Origin: Cyprinodon diabolis
Lineage: Eukaryota > Chordata > Actinopteri > Cyprinodontiformes > Cyprinodontidae
Direction of reading: 5' to 3'
NCBI GenBank assembly: GCA_030533445.1
Contig: CM060070.1
Location: forward strand, 34,154,501 to 34,218,500
DNA length: 64,000 nt
The notes below the pieces were generated by a model. That model did not search any database. It was not told the origin of the DNA and saw only the letters and a list, made by a program, of their open reading frames with translations. Shown in pieces: positions 21,236 to 32,290 of the stretch (position 1 is the stretch's first letter; each line of letters opens with the position of its first letter). A program made the translations under genes and the position numbers.

Positions 21236-24200
21236 CAGGGACGGATCGAGGATGTATGAGCCAGGAACCCAGGTGCGGTCCTCCGGACTGTAACCCTCCC
21301 AGTCGACGAGGTACTGCCGACCGCGACCTCGCCGACGGGAGTCCACGATCCGGCGAACCGTGTAAGCCGGATGACCATCAATGTCCAGGGGGGGTGGAGG
21401 GGAGAAAGAAGGCGGGCACAAAGAGCTAGTGATGACAGGCTTGATCTGAGAGACATGGAAAGTGGGATGGATGCGTAGAGAGGATGGCAGGTGTAAGCGG
21501 ATAATCTGATCAATCTTATAGGGGCCGATGAATCTGGGTGAAAGCTTTTTGGACATGGCCTTAAGGGGAATGTCCCGAGTTGACAACCAGACCTCCTGGC
21601 CTGGAGCGTAATCAGGGGCGGGACGTCTCCTTGAGTCCGCAAACCTCTTGGTCGAGGCGGATGCACGGGTGAGAGCGGTGATTGTTTCCTTCCAGATGCG
21701 TTGGCAACGGCGGATGTGTTGATGGACTGATTTGACTGAGATCTCTCTCTCGTCTGCGGGGAAGAGTGGAGGCTGATAACCAATTGACACCTGAAAGGGA
21801 GACAAACCAGTGGAAGCAGATCTCAGGGAGTTATGTGCATATTCGATCCAAGTCAGGTACTGACTCCAGTCAGTAGGGTTGTTGGAAGTAAGGCACCGGA
21901 GAGTGGACTCGAGTTGCTGGTTCATCCTCTCCGTCTGCCCGTTAGACTGAGGATGATACCCTGAAGTGAGAGATGATTTGCAATTTAATTCAGAACAGAA
22001 AGCTTTCCAGACCTGAGAGATGAACTGGGGACCACGATCTGAGAGGATTTCCTGAGGGATACCATGGAGGTGAAAAACGTGCTTCACCAGAAGCTGAGCC
22101 GTCTGGAATGCAGTGGGAAGCTTTCTGAGAGGGATGAGATGACAGGCCTTGGAAAATCGATCGACGATTGTTAGGATTGTTGTCATACCAAAATCAACAG
22201 TGATGTGAGACCATGGACGGGTTGGAACAGGCAGGGGATGCAGCAGACCAGAAGGTTGTAGATGAGAGGCCTTGTTCCTGGCACAGATGGGGCAAGCCAG
22301 GACGTATTCTTTAACGTCCTTGTGCAGAGACGGCCACCAGAAACATCTCTGTATGAGGGCGATGGTTCTGCTCACTCCAATGGGCCGCAAATTTAGCTGC
22401 GTGCATCCACTGGATAAGTCGGGACCTGACGGAGGATGGAACATACATCTTGTTAGGTGGACCGTTACCTGGGTCAGGTTCAGAGGCCAGGGCAGAGTTG
22501 ATTAAATCAATGATCTCCCAGGAAACGGCTCCAACAGTGCATGAGGCTGGGAGAACAGGTTCAGGTGTCTCAGGTTGATCAGAGGAATACAGACGAGAGA
22601 GAGAGTCGGGCTTGACGTTCTTGGAACCAGGTCTGTAGGAGATGATGAGATTAAACCGTGAGAAAAACAGAGACCACCTTGAATGCCGAGGGTTAAATCT
22701 CTTGGCAGATTGAATATAGGCGAGGTTCTTGTGGTCAGTCCAAACCAGAACCGGATGTTCCGCCCCCTCGAGCCAGTGTCTCCATTCCTCCAAGGCGAGC
22801 TTAATAGCGAAAACTTCACGGTCTCCAACATCATAGTTTTTCTCGGCTGAGGATGATCTGCGAGAAAAGAATGCACATGGTGAGTCTTCTGATCTGAATC
22901 AGACTGCTGGGATAGCACAGCTCCAACACCAGAATCTGAAGCATCCACTTCTAGGATGAACTGTTTTGTAGGATCTGGTTGGACCAAGATGGGAGCACTG
23001 GAAAAAAGTTTCTTCAGTTTATTGAAAGCTGCCTCAGCAGTCCATTGAAAAGTCTTCTTTACAGAGGTAAGAGCAGTGAGAGGTTGAGCTGTCTGGCTGT
23101 AATTTCTTATGAACCTCCTGTAAAAGTTAGCTAAACCAAGAAATCTCTGGAGTTGCTTGCGGTTCTCAGGTGTAGGCCAATCCAGAACTGCCTTTATCTT
23201 GTCTTCCGATGGTTTCACCTGCCCGCCCTCGAGCACAAACCCTAAAAAAGTGACAGACTGTTGGTGAAATTCACATTCCTCGGCTTTCACAAAAAGTTTA
23301 TTTTCCAGAAGTATCTGAAGGACTAAACGAACGTGTTTTCTGTGGTCAGAGAGGTTCTTGGAGTAAATCAAAAATATCATCAATGTAAACAAAAACAAAA
23401 ACGTTCAAAAAATCTCTGAGGACATCATTGACCAAGGCTTGGAAACAGGCAGGAGCGTTCGTAAGACCAAAAGGCATGACAAGGTACTCAAACTGTCCTA
23501 AGGGGGTCTTAAAGGCAGTCTTCCATTCATCCCCTTCTCTTATTCTCAGGAGATGGTAGGCGTTTCTCAGATCAAGCTTAGTGAATACTGTAGCACCTTG
23601 TACAGGTTCAAAAGCTGATGCCAGTAATGGTAGGGGATATTTGTTTTTGACAGTTATTTGATTCAACCCCCTGCAGTCAATACAGGGGCGCAGGGAACCA
23701 TCCTTTTTGCCCACAAAGAAAAAACCAGCACCGAGTGGAGATGAAGATGGGCGAATTATCCCAGCAGCAAGAGACTCATTTATGTATTTCTCCATGGTTT
23801 CACGTTCAGGTTTGGAAATGTTATACAATCTGCTGCTGGGGAGAGGGGCTCCTGGAAGTAAATCTATGGCGCAGTCATATGGTCTGTGAGGTGGTAGAGA
23901 CATCGCACTGACCTTACTGAAGACTGGTGCCAGATCATGATACTCGGAGGGAACAGAAGTAAGGTCAGGAGAGTCCATCTCCCCCCTACCTCTAGGGGAC
24001 TGAAGTGTATGAGCCGCAGAACGAAGACAAAACTCGTGACAGGAGGTGGACCAGGATTCAATGTGGCGTTCAGCCCAGTTGATATGGGGGTTATGTCGTT
24101 CCAACCACTCGAACCCAAGCACCAGAGGAGAACAGGCTGAAGGAAAAACAAAAAAAGTTATCATCTCTCGTGGTTTCCAGAAATAAGCAGTTCTAAGGGT

Positions 24201-24442
24201 TGTGTCTGATGAGTGACTTGATGAAGTTTCTTTCCATCGATAGCTGAAACTCTGAGAGGTTTAATTAAAGGGACAGTCACAATCCTTAACTGCTGAACTA
24301 GTTCTGAATCAATGAGGTTTCTTTCACAACCAGAATCTATGAAGGCAGACAAGGTGAGATTCTGGTTTGAAAAGAACAGAGTAGCAGGCAAAAACAAGTG
24401 AGGAGTTTTCTCAGATCTTAGATGGCCCGTCAGACTCCTCAC
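21224..24442 (-). pseudogene. pol of the chromovirus, frameshifted
   Basis: Domains in order on the minus strand: aspartic protease (FIDSG, about 24340); reverse transcriptase ([23 protein letters not shown] and the YIDD box near 23360); RNase H (EVDASDSG to [10 protein letters not shown]); the integrase zinc-binding region (CPICARNK, about 22280); the integrase core with Asp in SDRGPQF and Glu in [10 protein letters not shown]; and a chromodomain ([10 protein letters not shown] to [17 protein letters not shown]). The frame changes at least four times: around 24165, just after YIDD near 23355, near 22860 in RNase H, and near 22390 before integrase. A few residues also seem missing before [10 protein letters not shown]. 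The last codons and stop come from the truncated LTR. It cannot make a single working polyprotein. Confidence 0.9.
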
Positions 24443-25489
24443 ATCCTCTGACGGGCCCTGGCTTTTGATTTAGCCGGGCAAAAAAAAATAAAATGGCCAG
24501 TCTCACCACAATACAAGCACAGTTTAGCCTGAAATCTTCGTTGCCTCTCTTCAGGGGATAATCTGGTGTGTCCTATTTTTATGGGTTCGGTCTCAGCTCC
24601 CTCTGAGGAAGAAAAATGAGAGACCTGGACAGGCGTTGGAAGAAACTGGCTCTTAGATCTTGGCTTGGTACTGGGTTCTGGGGAAACAGAAGCATTGTTA
24701 AATGCAGTAGTCGAAATAGGAAAACTCAGATTTCTCTGCCCTGAGTGATTTCTAGCTCGAAGTCTGTTATCTAACCTGATGGTCAGACGTATTAAATCCT
24801 CCAAACTAGCAGGTTCGTCTATTGTGGCAAGTTCATCCTTAATATTGTCGTTCAAGGCCTTAAAGTAAGCACTCTTAAGTGCGCACTCGTTCCAACCTGA
24901 GGCTGCAGCTTTAACCCAGAAGTCAATGGAGAACTCAGCTACAGTAGAATTTCCCTGTTTTAGATTTAGCAGGACTCGGGAATCAATTGTTTTATCTGAG
25001 TCATGGTTGAAAACTTGAGAAAACTCAGATAAAAATTCGGAAAAAGTACACTGGAAACTGGACTCAGAAGAGAACCTTGCCTCCGCCCATTCCAGGGCTC
25101 GACCAGTAAGCTGAGAGAGTACGAAGGAAATCTTTTTCCTATCATTAGGAAAACTGCCAGGAAAGTGTTCAAAAAGCAAACGACATTGAAACAAAAAACC
25201 TTTACACTCCTTTTGGTTACCTGAAAATCTTTCAGGAAGACTCAGGAAATGACGTCACGGACGGTGATCCTTGAGGCGGAAGTGGTTCCGGAACAGAACG
25301 GACTGCAGGCGTAGCGTTAGCACTTCCAAAATAGCCAGTGAAAGTTTGTAAAGTCTTGTTATGGTGTTCGACAAAAGCATTCAACTAACGAAGGGTTTTG
25401 GCTTGACCATGGACTTGAGTCTCTAGTTCCTCAAGCCTCCTCCAGAGGTGATCTGCTGGGCTTTGTGTTTGGCCGCACTGTTCTGTCAT
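24439..25489 (-). pseudogene. gag of the chromovirus, broken
   Basis: The likely gag start codon (25489-25487) lies in the last bases of the 5' LTR. The first frame ends at a TAG (25387-25385) after 34 codons, and the main gag body (from about 25230 to 24439) is in another frame. That body has the usual capsid-like helices and a zinc knuckle of the CX2CX4HX4C type (CLYCGETGHFIFFC) near its end, which packages RNA. At least one stop and one frameshift make it non-functional. Confidence 0.85.
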
Positions 25490-26175
25490 GATCGGTTCTG
25501 AATTAAACCCACATGCAGAACACTACAAAGGAGACTGATGAAAAGTTTAACAAAGTTTATTTGAGGTTGGTACAAAAACTAGATAACGTTCAGGAAACAG
25601 GTCCGGGCTGGATACTCAGCCGTCTGTAGAGATGACAGTTTGGTTAACCAGGTGGATTTGAGAAGTAGTTGAGATTTCAGATTTTTCTCAGAAAATACCT
25701 TGGTTTGGTTCTGGCTTTCTTCTCTGAGGGAGGGAACCGGTTGGGTCCAGAGACTGTTGGTTTAGCAGAGTGCTCAGCAGCTGCAGCGTCTAACTTTTCT
25801 TTGTCTGACCTTGGCTTGAGTGATTAGCTCTCTTCCAGAGAGCAGCAGGAGGATGCCAAAGTGAGATATTCAGGTTTGGCTCTCTAGGGCAGGCAGGCTG
25901 GTTCAGGTTAAGCTCTCCCAGAGCTTCACACGAGAGACAGGTTTTCCTAGGAGCGAGAAGACAAGGCTGGTTAGAGTTAGGTTTAACTCGGAGACAAAGT
26001 TCAAGATTTTAGAGGCTCAGGTTCGCTAAACAAACTTAGCTAACACTGCGGCGTCGAAGGAAGGTCTGGCAGCTGCTTAAGTAGTGGAGGTCCTCTAATG
26101 GGCTGACGGGCTCCAGCCCAGAGGACCCACGGCTCACTCTGCTGGAGAAAGGTGGAACTTCTCCAGATCCCAACA
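25484..26175 (-). repeat. 5' LTR of the chromovirus, full length (692 bp)
   Basis: On the minus strand it runs TGTTGGGATCTGG to CGATCATGACA. A poly(A) signal AATAAA lies at 25561-25556 and a TATA-like CTTAAG near 26077. It shares nearly all of 25484-26035 with the 3' LTR (only a few differences), which indicates a fairly recent insertion. Confidence 0.9.
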
Positions 26176-26180
26176 TCTTT

Positions 26181-26989
26181 CCTCATAAAAGAAAGGTTTA
26201 ATTAATAAAAAAAAATCAAAATACAAAATATAGCATGCAGCAATAGTATTATGAAGAATGATTAAAAGTCTCTGAGTCTTCCAGCAGCCTAAAACTGTGT
26301 CCCTTTGCTCTGAATTTAAAAAAAAAAATCAATAATCTGTATGCATATTGATGTATGTAGCTATTTTCGTTTGTGTTTTGTTTTTTGCTTAAAACCCATG
26401 GCAATTATTCAGAACTTTCTAATCATCTCTTTTTATATGACTATTGGTATCATATTACATAAAGCTCCCCTATCCCCCTATAAACAGTTTATAAACACTT
26501 AGTAATATATGTGTTTATTATGCATTGATTAAGGGTGAACAAGAAACAAAACTGACTGAAAAACTGTTTCTTGCTAAACGGTAGGCCTAAGCTGTTCAAA
26601 ATATATTTCCACTTGTGTTTCAGGCTTAGTAACTAGATTGTGAGCAAAAAACAAATTGCAATTTTTTTTTTTGTACTTGATTTCTTTTCAGAATTAACAA
26701 AATATGACAAATGTTTTCACAGAAGGGCAGATTAGCTTTTACATATAATCCATTTTTTAATTTTTTTTATAAAAGCTTTATTTCAAACAAGCAAAAAACA
26801 AACAAACAGAATTAAACAAACAACAGCACAGCATAGAAAGTAATAACCACATCTATGGGTATGCGGACAACTTACATCTCATCATATATTGTTACATATA
26901 CATTTGATCCATTCTGTGTTCATGACCTTTTAATCGTCAGACACTTTAAGAAATTCTCACACTTCTCATTTATCTAAAAAGATAAATGA
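26181..26989. other. Gene-free stretch
   Basis: AT-rich DNA with A/T runs; part may belong to the adjacent L1 fragment, but I cannot show it. Confidence 0.5.
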
Positions 26990-27700
26990 AACTTACCATT
27001 AAAACAATCATCTTTCAAAAGTTACAACTTTAGATATTAGATCTTTCTAGATCTGAGTAGAAGGGGCATCACTAATAACTAGTGTTGCGCCGATGCCATT
27101 TTTTGGCCCCGATACCGATACCCGATACCTGACTGTGCAGTATCAGCCGATACCGATACCATAATAATGTAAAATAATTGCCATCATGGCTTTGTCGAGC
27201 TGCTGCCTACCTTTGTGAAGCAGGAAAAAATCTAATACAAAGTGAATCCAGTAGAACTTTTTATTGCCTACCAGGAGTGGGGGACAATAGTTGAATAAAC
27301 TTATGGCTCTCAAAATGGTTTCGGTGCCCTATTTGTTGGTACTTGCCGATACCGATACCACCATTTTAGGGCAGTATCGGGGCCCTGTCCGAAACTGGTA
27401 TCGGTATTGGTGCAACACTACTAATAACCCATTTGGTCAATGTAGCCTTCCAAGCCAACATCAGGAGAAACTGTACATTCTCAGGGCCATGAGCTCTCAG
27501 GGGTCAGGTATAAGGTCCAGCAGACACATGAGTGGGCTGAGTGGGTTCGTCTGTCCTACCACCAAACTGATTTCTCTACATACTGCCTGCAAGAATACCC
27601 ATATGTTACTGCACTCCCAAAGACAGTGATATGTAGTGCCTTTAGTTAAATTACATTTAGGACAATTTGGAGAAGCACCTGGAGAATACATGCTGTATAT
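26990..27700 (-). mobile_element. L1/Tx1-like LINE ORF2 C-terminal fragment, split by a MITE
   Basis: On the minus strand, 27691-27500 encodes CPKC followed by YHCLWEC, the cysteine/histidine knuckle found near the C-terminus of L1-type ORF2 proteins. After it comes LLMLAWKATLTKWVI, which is also typical of the family. The hAT MITE at 27080-27420 interrupts it directly after that segment. Only the last part of the ORF is present. Confidence 0.55.
27080..27420. mobile_element. hAT-type MITE (341 bp) with 8-bp target duplication
   Basis: Ends TAGTGTTGCGCCGAT and ATTGGTGCAACACTA are inverted repeats. CTAATAAC occurs directly on both sides (27072-27079 and 27421-27428), the 8-bp duplication that defines hAT insertions. 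The body has repeated GATACCGATACC motifs at both ends. No transposase. Confidence 0.9.
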
Positions 27701-27764
27701 AAAGGGAAAATGTAAACATTGTGTTGGATATTGAACTGCTTTTCTTGGTATCTATTACAGATTG

Positions 27765-28412
27765 ATATTCTGGAAGGCGGCATCAACATTTCCTCCCATG
27801 ATTCAGAATCTATGCTTTGTCTGCTTTTTCTCATAGTAGCTTCATCTGGTCTGTTCATGTTCGGCTGTGACACCATCCTTGAGAGAAATATCAGCTGTGC
27901 TGCTGCCATCAACACCTTTGCTTATAGATATTGTAGATTGGCCTGTTTTTCAGTGTAGTCCTGTTTCTCTGACTGTGACTGGCTGGATGTGCTGTCTTCA
28001 TCCTCTGACATGGGAGCTGGCTCGGAGCTCGTCTGCCTGGCTGTGTGTTTCCCGGACGGGGCTGCCTTTGGAGCTGGTTTACAGTTGCCTTTTGTATCTC
28101 TGCTTCTTTCTGTCTGTCTGCTTCGGTCTCCTTGAAACCCAGTTGGCCTCTGCATATTGCCGCTTACATTGAGCCTGGTTCTGCTGGAGGTTTCTTCAAA
28201 AAGGAGAGTTTTTCCTCTCCACTGTCGCTGCTAGCATGCTTGGTGTGAGGGATTGCCTTCGAGTCAATGAGTGGAAGCAATCAACTGGTTTTCCTTTGAT
28301 AGAAAACTTTACATGAATTTGACTGTATGATCTGGTTGAATTGTAAAGTGCCTTGAAATGACATGTATTGTGAATTGGCGCTATATAAATAAACTGAATT
28401 TAATTGAATTTA
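27765..28412 (+). mobile_element. L2 LINE 3' end
   Basis: Matches the 3' untranslated region of the L2 at 8.2-8.8 kb, including TGGCGCTATATAAATAAACT and a TTGAA-type tail. Coding sequence is absent. Diverged enough to be an older insertion. Confidence 0.85.
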
Positions 28413-28780
28413 ATATTTTAAACAGTATATTCCAAGACTGTCTTAATTTTTCACTTTGTCTACTGTTAAAGCCTGCAGTTCAGAATAGAATCTTGACACA
28501 AAAACGTCCACGTTTCCGGCAGCCGATTAAGGTTTGTTCAAGCAAGCATTTTATCATATATGGTATTGCAAATATTTTTAGCATGGATATTCTAGTTAAT
28601 GGATAATTAACTTATGGATGAGTTATAAAGTGATTACAGATCAATTAACATATCTATAAACTATTTATTTGAAATTTATAAAAGAAGCCTGACTGTAAAG
28701 TGCTAAAAACCAATATACACCGCAAGGTGGCGGTATTGTGTCATCAGGGTGGGAGTTTATCACTGTTACACAACCGGAAG
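28413..28780. other. Gene-free stretch before the zinc-finger 5' exon
   Basis: AT-rich, nothing recognised. Confidence 0.5.
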
Positions 28781-29048
28781 TAGGAACTAGTAGAAGATAG
28801 TGGATCACAGGTGATCTCCGAGAGACTGTTGGAGCCTCAGAGCCTTTAACAGACAGCTGGGTGGGCCGAACCAGTTACCAGAATGAGAACTAGGTCCGTA
28901 AAGCATTTCATTTAACCCCGAACTGCTGAAGCTGAGTTCGGCTGTTTGCTTCGGAAAAAGAGGCTAATTTTCCTCCCAGAACCGGAGCCAGCAGCCTACA
29001 GGAGCCGCTGAGGACACAGAGACAGAGGGACAGACAGGGATCCGCTCA
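28781..29048 (+). other. Probable 5' untranslated exon of the zinc-finger gene
   Basis: A GC-richer block ends at GGATCCGCTCA before a good donor GTGAGTAAC. A diverged reverse-complement copy of its 3' half plus the start of its intron exists at 43229-43345, which shows the unit behaves as a conserved exon. The next large plus-strand coding exon is the C2H2 gene at 35.86 kb. The link to that gene is inference; the transcription start is not visible. Confidence 0.45.
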
Positions 29049-29176
29049 GTGAGTAACTCTGCTGCACATACAGCTGTTATAGACCCAACTGCTAACAATC
29101 TATGTGCGACGCCCCCTGTGTTTAAAGGGAAGGTAGCTGTGATGAGGCCTGTTTTAAATCCTTCCAATGCAACGTT

Positions 29177-29215
29177 TTATATCTGTAAAGATTCTCAGTC
29201 ATCCAGGTCTTGGTC
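29177..29215 (-). mobile_element. Penelope-like element tail remnant
   Basis: On the minus strand it reads GACCTGGATGACTGAGAATC, a phrase also found at 31795-31815 next to a GAAACGTCTTC motif. Both resemble the 3' tail of fish Penelope-like retroelements. Short, so family assignment is tentative. Confidence 0.3.
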
Positions 29216-31258
29216 AAGCAGTGAGATAAATATACTGTGGGTCTAATTAGGTGGCTTTGATTGGATCGGCCAAGGTGTCCTCCTCTGTTAACAGCTAATC
29301 TGGTTCTCCAGGATTCATCTGAAGATGTTTTACTACTGATTAAGGACCTTTATTTCATTTTTTTCAGATAGTTATTATAAACAGGGTTATTATAAGCTGT
29401 TTTGCTGATTTATGGTTGTCATTTATGAGCATATACCTCCAGGCGCTGGTGTGCTTATCTATTACTCAGTTTGGATAAATGCAAGTTCCTCATGAAAAAA
29501 TAGGAGTCAGTAAAAGGAAAACTGAGGGAGACAAGATCTGCATGATCTGAAAATGTTGGTTTCAGAGGTAACCGCCCGCTTACTGTTCATTTATTACGTT
29601 GTGTTGGCTAATAATAGCATAATAATATGTATGATGAGATTATTCCAGAAAAACCCCAGTATCAAAGTTTCCAGCCTCAAATAGATTCCCCTCCGTCCCT
29701 CTGTGAGGTCTAGAATCACAAGATCTATTTTTCTTAATATATGCAATCAAGTTGGCGTTTCTTGTTATTACATTGACATTCATTTATGCCATCAAAATAT
29801 ACATATTTTCGGAATGTTGCAAAGGTAATACGGTCTTGTCTGGGATTCCAATAAGACGCTACAAAAGTGATCTATAAATTTGTGAAAATGTCTTAAAATA
29901 AGTGTGTTTATCCTTAATTTGAGTACGTAAATAAGAAAATCTCCCAGTGGATGGAGCATTTTTAACCTTAAATTCAGATTGTTTGATATTATGCATGTAT
30001 TTTTCTTGTTTTAAATGTACATTTTCTTATTCCATTAGCAAAGTGTATCACTTACCTGCTCAATTAAAGAAAAAAATGCACTTATTTTAAGAAAATTTAA
30101 CTTACTTCAATTTCAGTTTTTTGCAGTGCACTCTTTGCTTTAAATTTAGATATTTAAAGTCTTTCAGTGTGTGCCCTATAAAGGGTTAACTTTAGTTTTC
30201 ACTAAATCAGTTACGTTCTAATGTTTTTGGATTGGCTTGTGATTATATTATGTCTCTGTTTTAGAATAGTGCAAGATTGATAGAAGATGAGAGAGGAAGG
30301 AGATGGTAAGACTGATGGAACGAAGACTGAACTAGAGAGGAGGAAAATGGCAGCACTGATGAAAAGAACAGTTGAAGAAGATAAATTAAAGCAGACAGAT
30401 GCCAGAAGAGGGCTAGAAAGAAAATGACCTCAGTAACCATCCAGAGATACCTGGTTTAATCAGATTGTCCAGTAATGAAAGACAGGAAACAAAGGAGCTG
30501 CTGAAGTTCAGAAAGTAATGGAGCTGTGCATAAAGTCCGTTAGAAGGAGAATCTGTCCGAAACGAGATGTACTTGCGATTCACTTTATCTCATTTATTTC
30601 AAATTATAATAAAGGCAAAATAGGCAACATTTACAAACAATTTAGTGATATTCATTTCAGATTATAAATGACAAAAATTCTGTTTATTTATAGATAATCT
30701 GCTTATTTTTGTCCAATTTTTATGGTCATAAATGTACATTTGACAAAAATGAACCAATTTCTACAGCATTTCTTAATGGTTCGACCGAATTAAGAGACAC
30801 TTTGATAATATGCAACTTAAAGAAAGCACAGTGGCATTATAAACATCCATCTCTACCTCCCTCCCATAGTGGGACAAGTGCCTGTCTCTGGTAGTCTATG
30901 GGAGAAAGGTGGGGTCACCAGGGCTTTACAATCGTATAAAAAAATAATTTAAATTTTGCTCCAGCTGATAGAGGTGTATTTGCTTATGTATGTTTATGTT
31001 CCAATTTTACTCATGTGGCATATGTTTTTTATGTTCTTTGTTATTGTTTATTGACATTTTGTATTGTAATGAATTTTTCAATTTATACACGAATGAAAGA
31101 TAAAACAAGCACAAAAAAAGCTAGGAAAATTACACTAATAAGTTTTTAACAGACTTGGTCTTTACAATCTGCTTTTTGTGACCAGCCTGTCTGTTGAACA
31201 AAATAATCTGCAATCATTTCAACTTGTTTACATTATTCGGTTAATCTAATATACCAAT
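29216..31258. other. Gene-free intron-like stretch
   Basis: No domain seen. A possible small exon lies at about 30266-30302 (TCTCTGTTTTAG acceptor, GGAGATG then donor GTAAGACTG). An overlapping 46-codon frame begins with ATG at about 30284. Either could be a leader exon of the zinc-finger gene. Confidence 0.35.
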
Positions 31259-31261
31259 ACA

Positions 31262-32290
31262 GTCTCACTCCCAACTCATAATATATTGACGCTTGGTCAA
31301 GTCCACTGTGCATCAGATACTGACGCGACGGCGAAACCTCTCTCATCAGTAACTGAGGCGCAGGGTTCATGACAATGACAGGCTGTAGCAGGAACTTCCA
31401 AATATTTTTCCATGAGCTGTGAAATAAAAACCGTTGTGGGAAAAAAAGTATTCAAATATTCACCCCAGTTAAATAAACAGAGATCGATGGTACTTTATTT
31501 TATCTTTGTGTGGCGACATTGGGGGAAACTCAGAAATGTTGTGCAATTTAAATATTTCAACCCAAATAAATTTCTCAACAATGCCTCCATGGGAATTTCA
31601 CTCAGGGACTATTACCCTCTTTTTAAGGTACACAGGTTCATTCAAAAAAAGATTTAAAAATGGTTGGTTTCCGAGTTTGAAGACGTTTCGCTTCCCATCC
31701 AGGAAGCTTTTTCAATTAAAAATAGGAAGCGAAACGTCTTCAAACTCGGAAACCAAGTCCAGTGGATTGTTTTTAATTATTTTGGAATGACTATGACCTG
31801 GATGACTAAGAATCTTCACCAGCAAACGTACACAGGTTCAGTTATGCAGCGATTGAGACATCTGAGACAGTTTTAAATTTACACAGAGCTATTTATTAAA
31901 TTCTTTTTAAAATACTCTTAAAACCATTTCATTATGATTACAAAAACAGAAAAACAAAAAAAAAGTAGAATAGCTGAGTTACCAGCAGAGGGGGCCACTG
32001 TAGGGACAGCATCCACCAAACACAGCAAACAAAAAAAAAACCTTTAAAGCACCAAATGCAGTGAGACAACCCATACCCAGGAATCACGGCACACAAACCA
32101 AACCTAAAGAAACACCACTATACATGTTAGAATACTAAATCTACCAAAGTAACTTTGTCAGCTAAACTTAATTTGTTTGTCACAGGTCACATGATACACT
32201 GTCCACAACCTGGCATTTTCCTTGCACGTCACATACTTTAGGGGGACTTTGACCAAGCGTCAATATGTGCCGAGTTGAGTGTACTGTCAC
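31262..32290. mobile_element. Possible foldback DNA element about 1 kb long
   Basis: ATATTGACGCTTGGTCAAG near 31284-31303 recurs as its reverse complement near 32248-32267, and neighbouring CCCAACTC-type sequence is partly mirrored. The inverted ends suggest a non-autonomous DNA transposon. Exact ends and target duplication are not established. Confidence 0.45.
31664..31756. repeat. Perfect 32-bp inverted repeat from a Penelope-like tail
   Basis: Arms 31664-31695 and 31725-31756 are exact reverse complements separated by 29 bases. Each arm contains GAAGCGAAACGTCTTC on one strand. The right copy continues for about 60 bp into GACCTGGATGACTAAGAATC, so the left copy is an inverted partial duplicate of the element end. 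Confidence 0.85.

Larger units (their letters stand above)
20682..26175 (-). mobile_element. Ty3-type chromovirus (LTR retrotransposon), decayed
   Basis: The element reads on the minus strand from 26175 to 20682 and is bounded by a perfect 5-bp target duplication TCTTT (20677-20681 and 26176-26180). The order is 5' LTR, gag, protease, reverse transcriptase, RNase H, integrase, chromodomain, 3' LTR, which is the Tf1/sushi-like chromovirus layout common in fish. Both gag and pol carry stops or frameshifts. The 3' LTR lacks about 140 bp at its pol-proximal end, and the pol frame runs directly into it. Confidence 0.9.

Noticed and set aside
31664..31720. Active hammerhead ribozyme on the minus strand near GGATGGGAAGCGAAACGTC
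   Set aside because: The GAAA-ACGTC part fits, but the required CUGANGA core is not intact and stem II would be only a few pairs. At most a relic.
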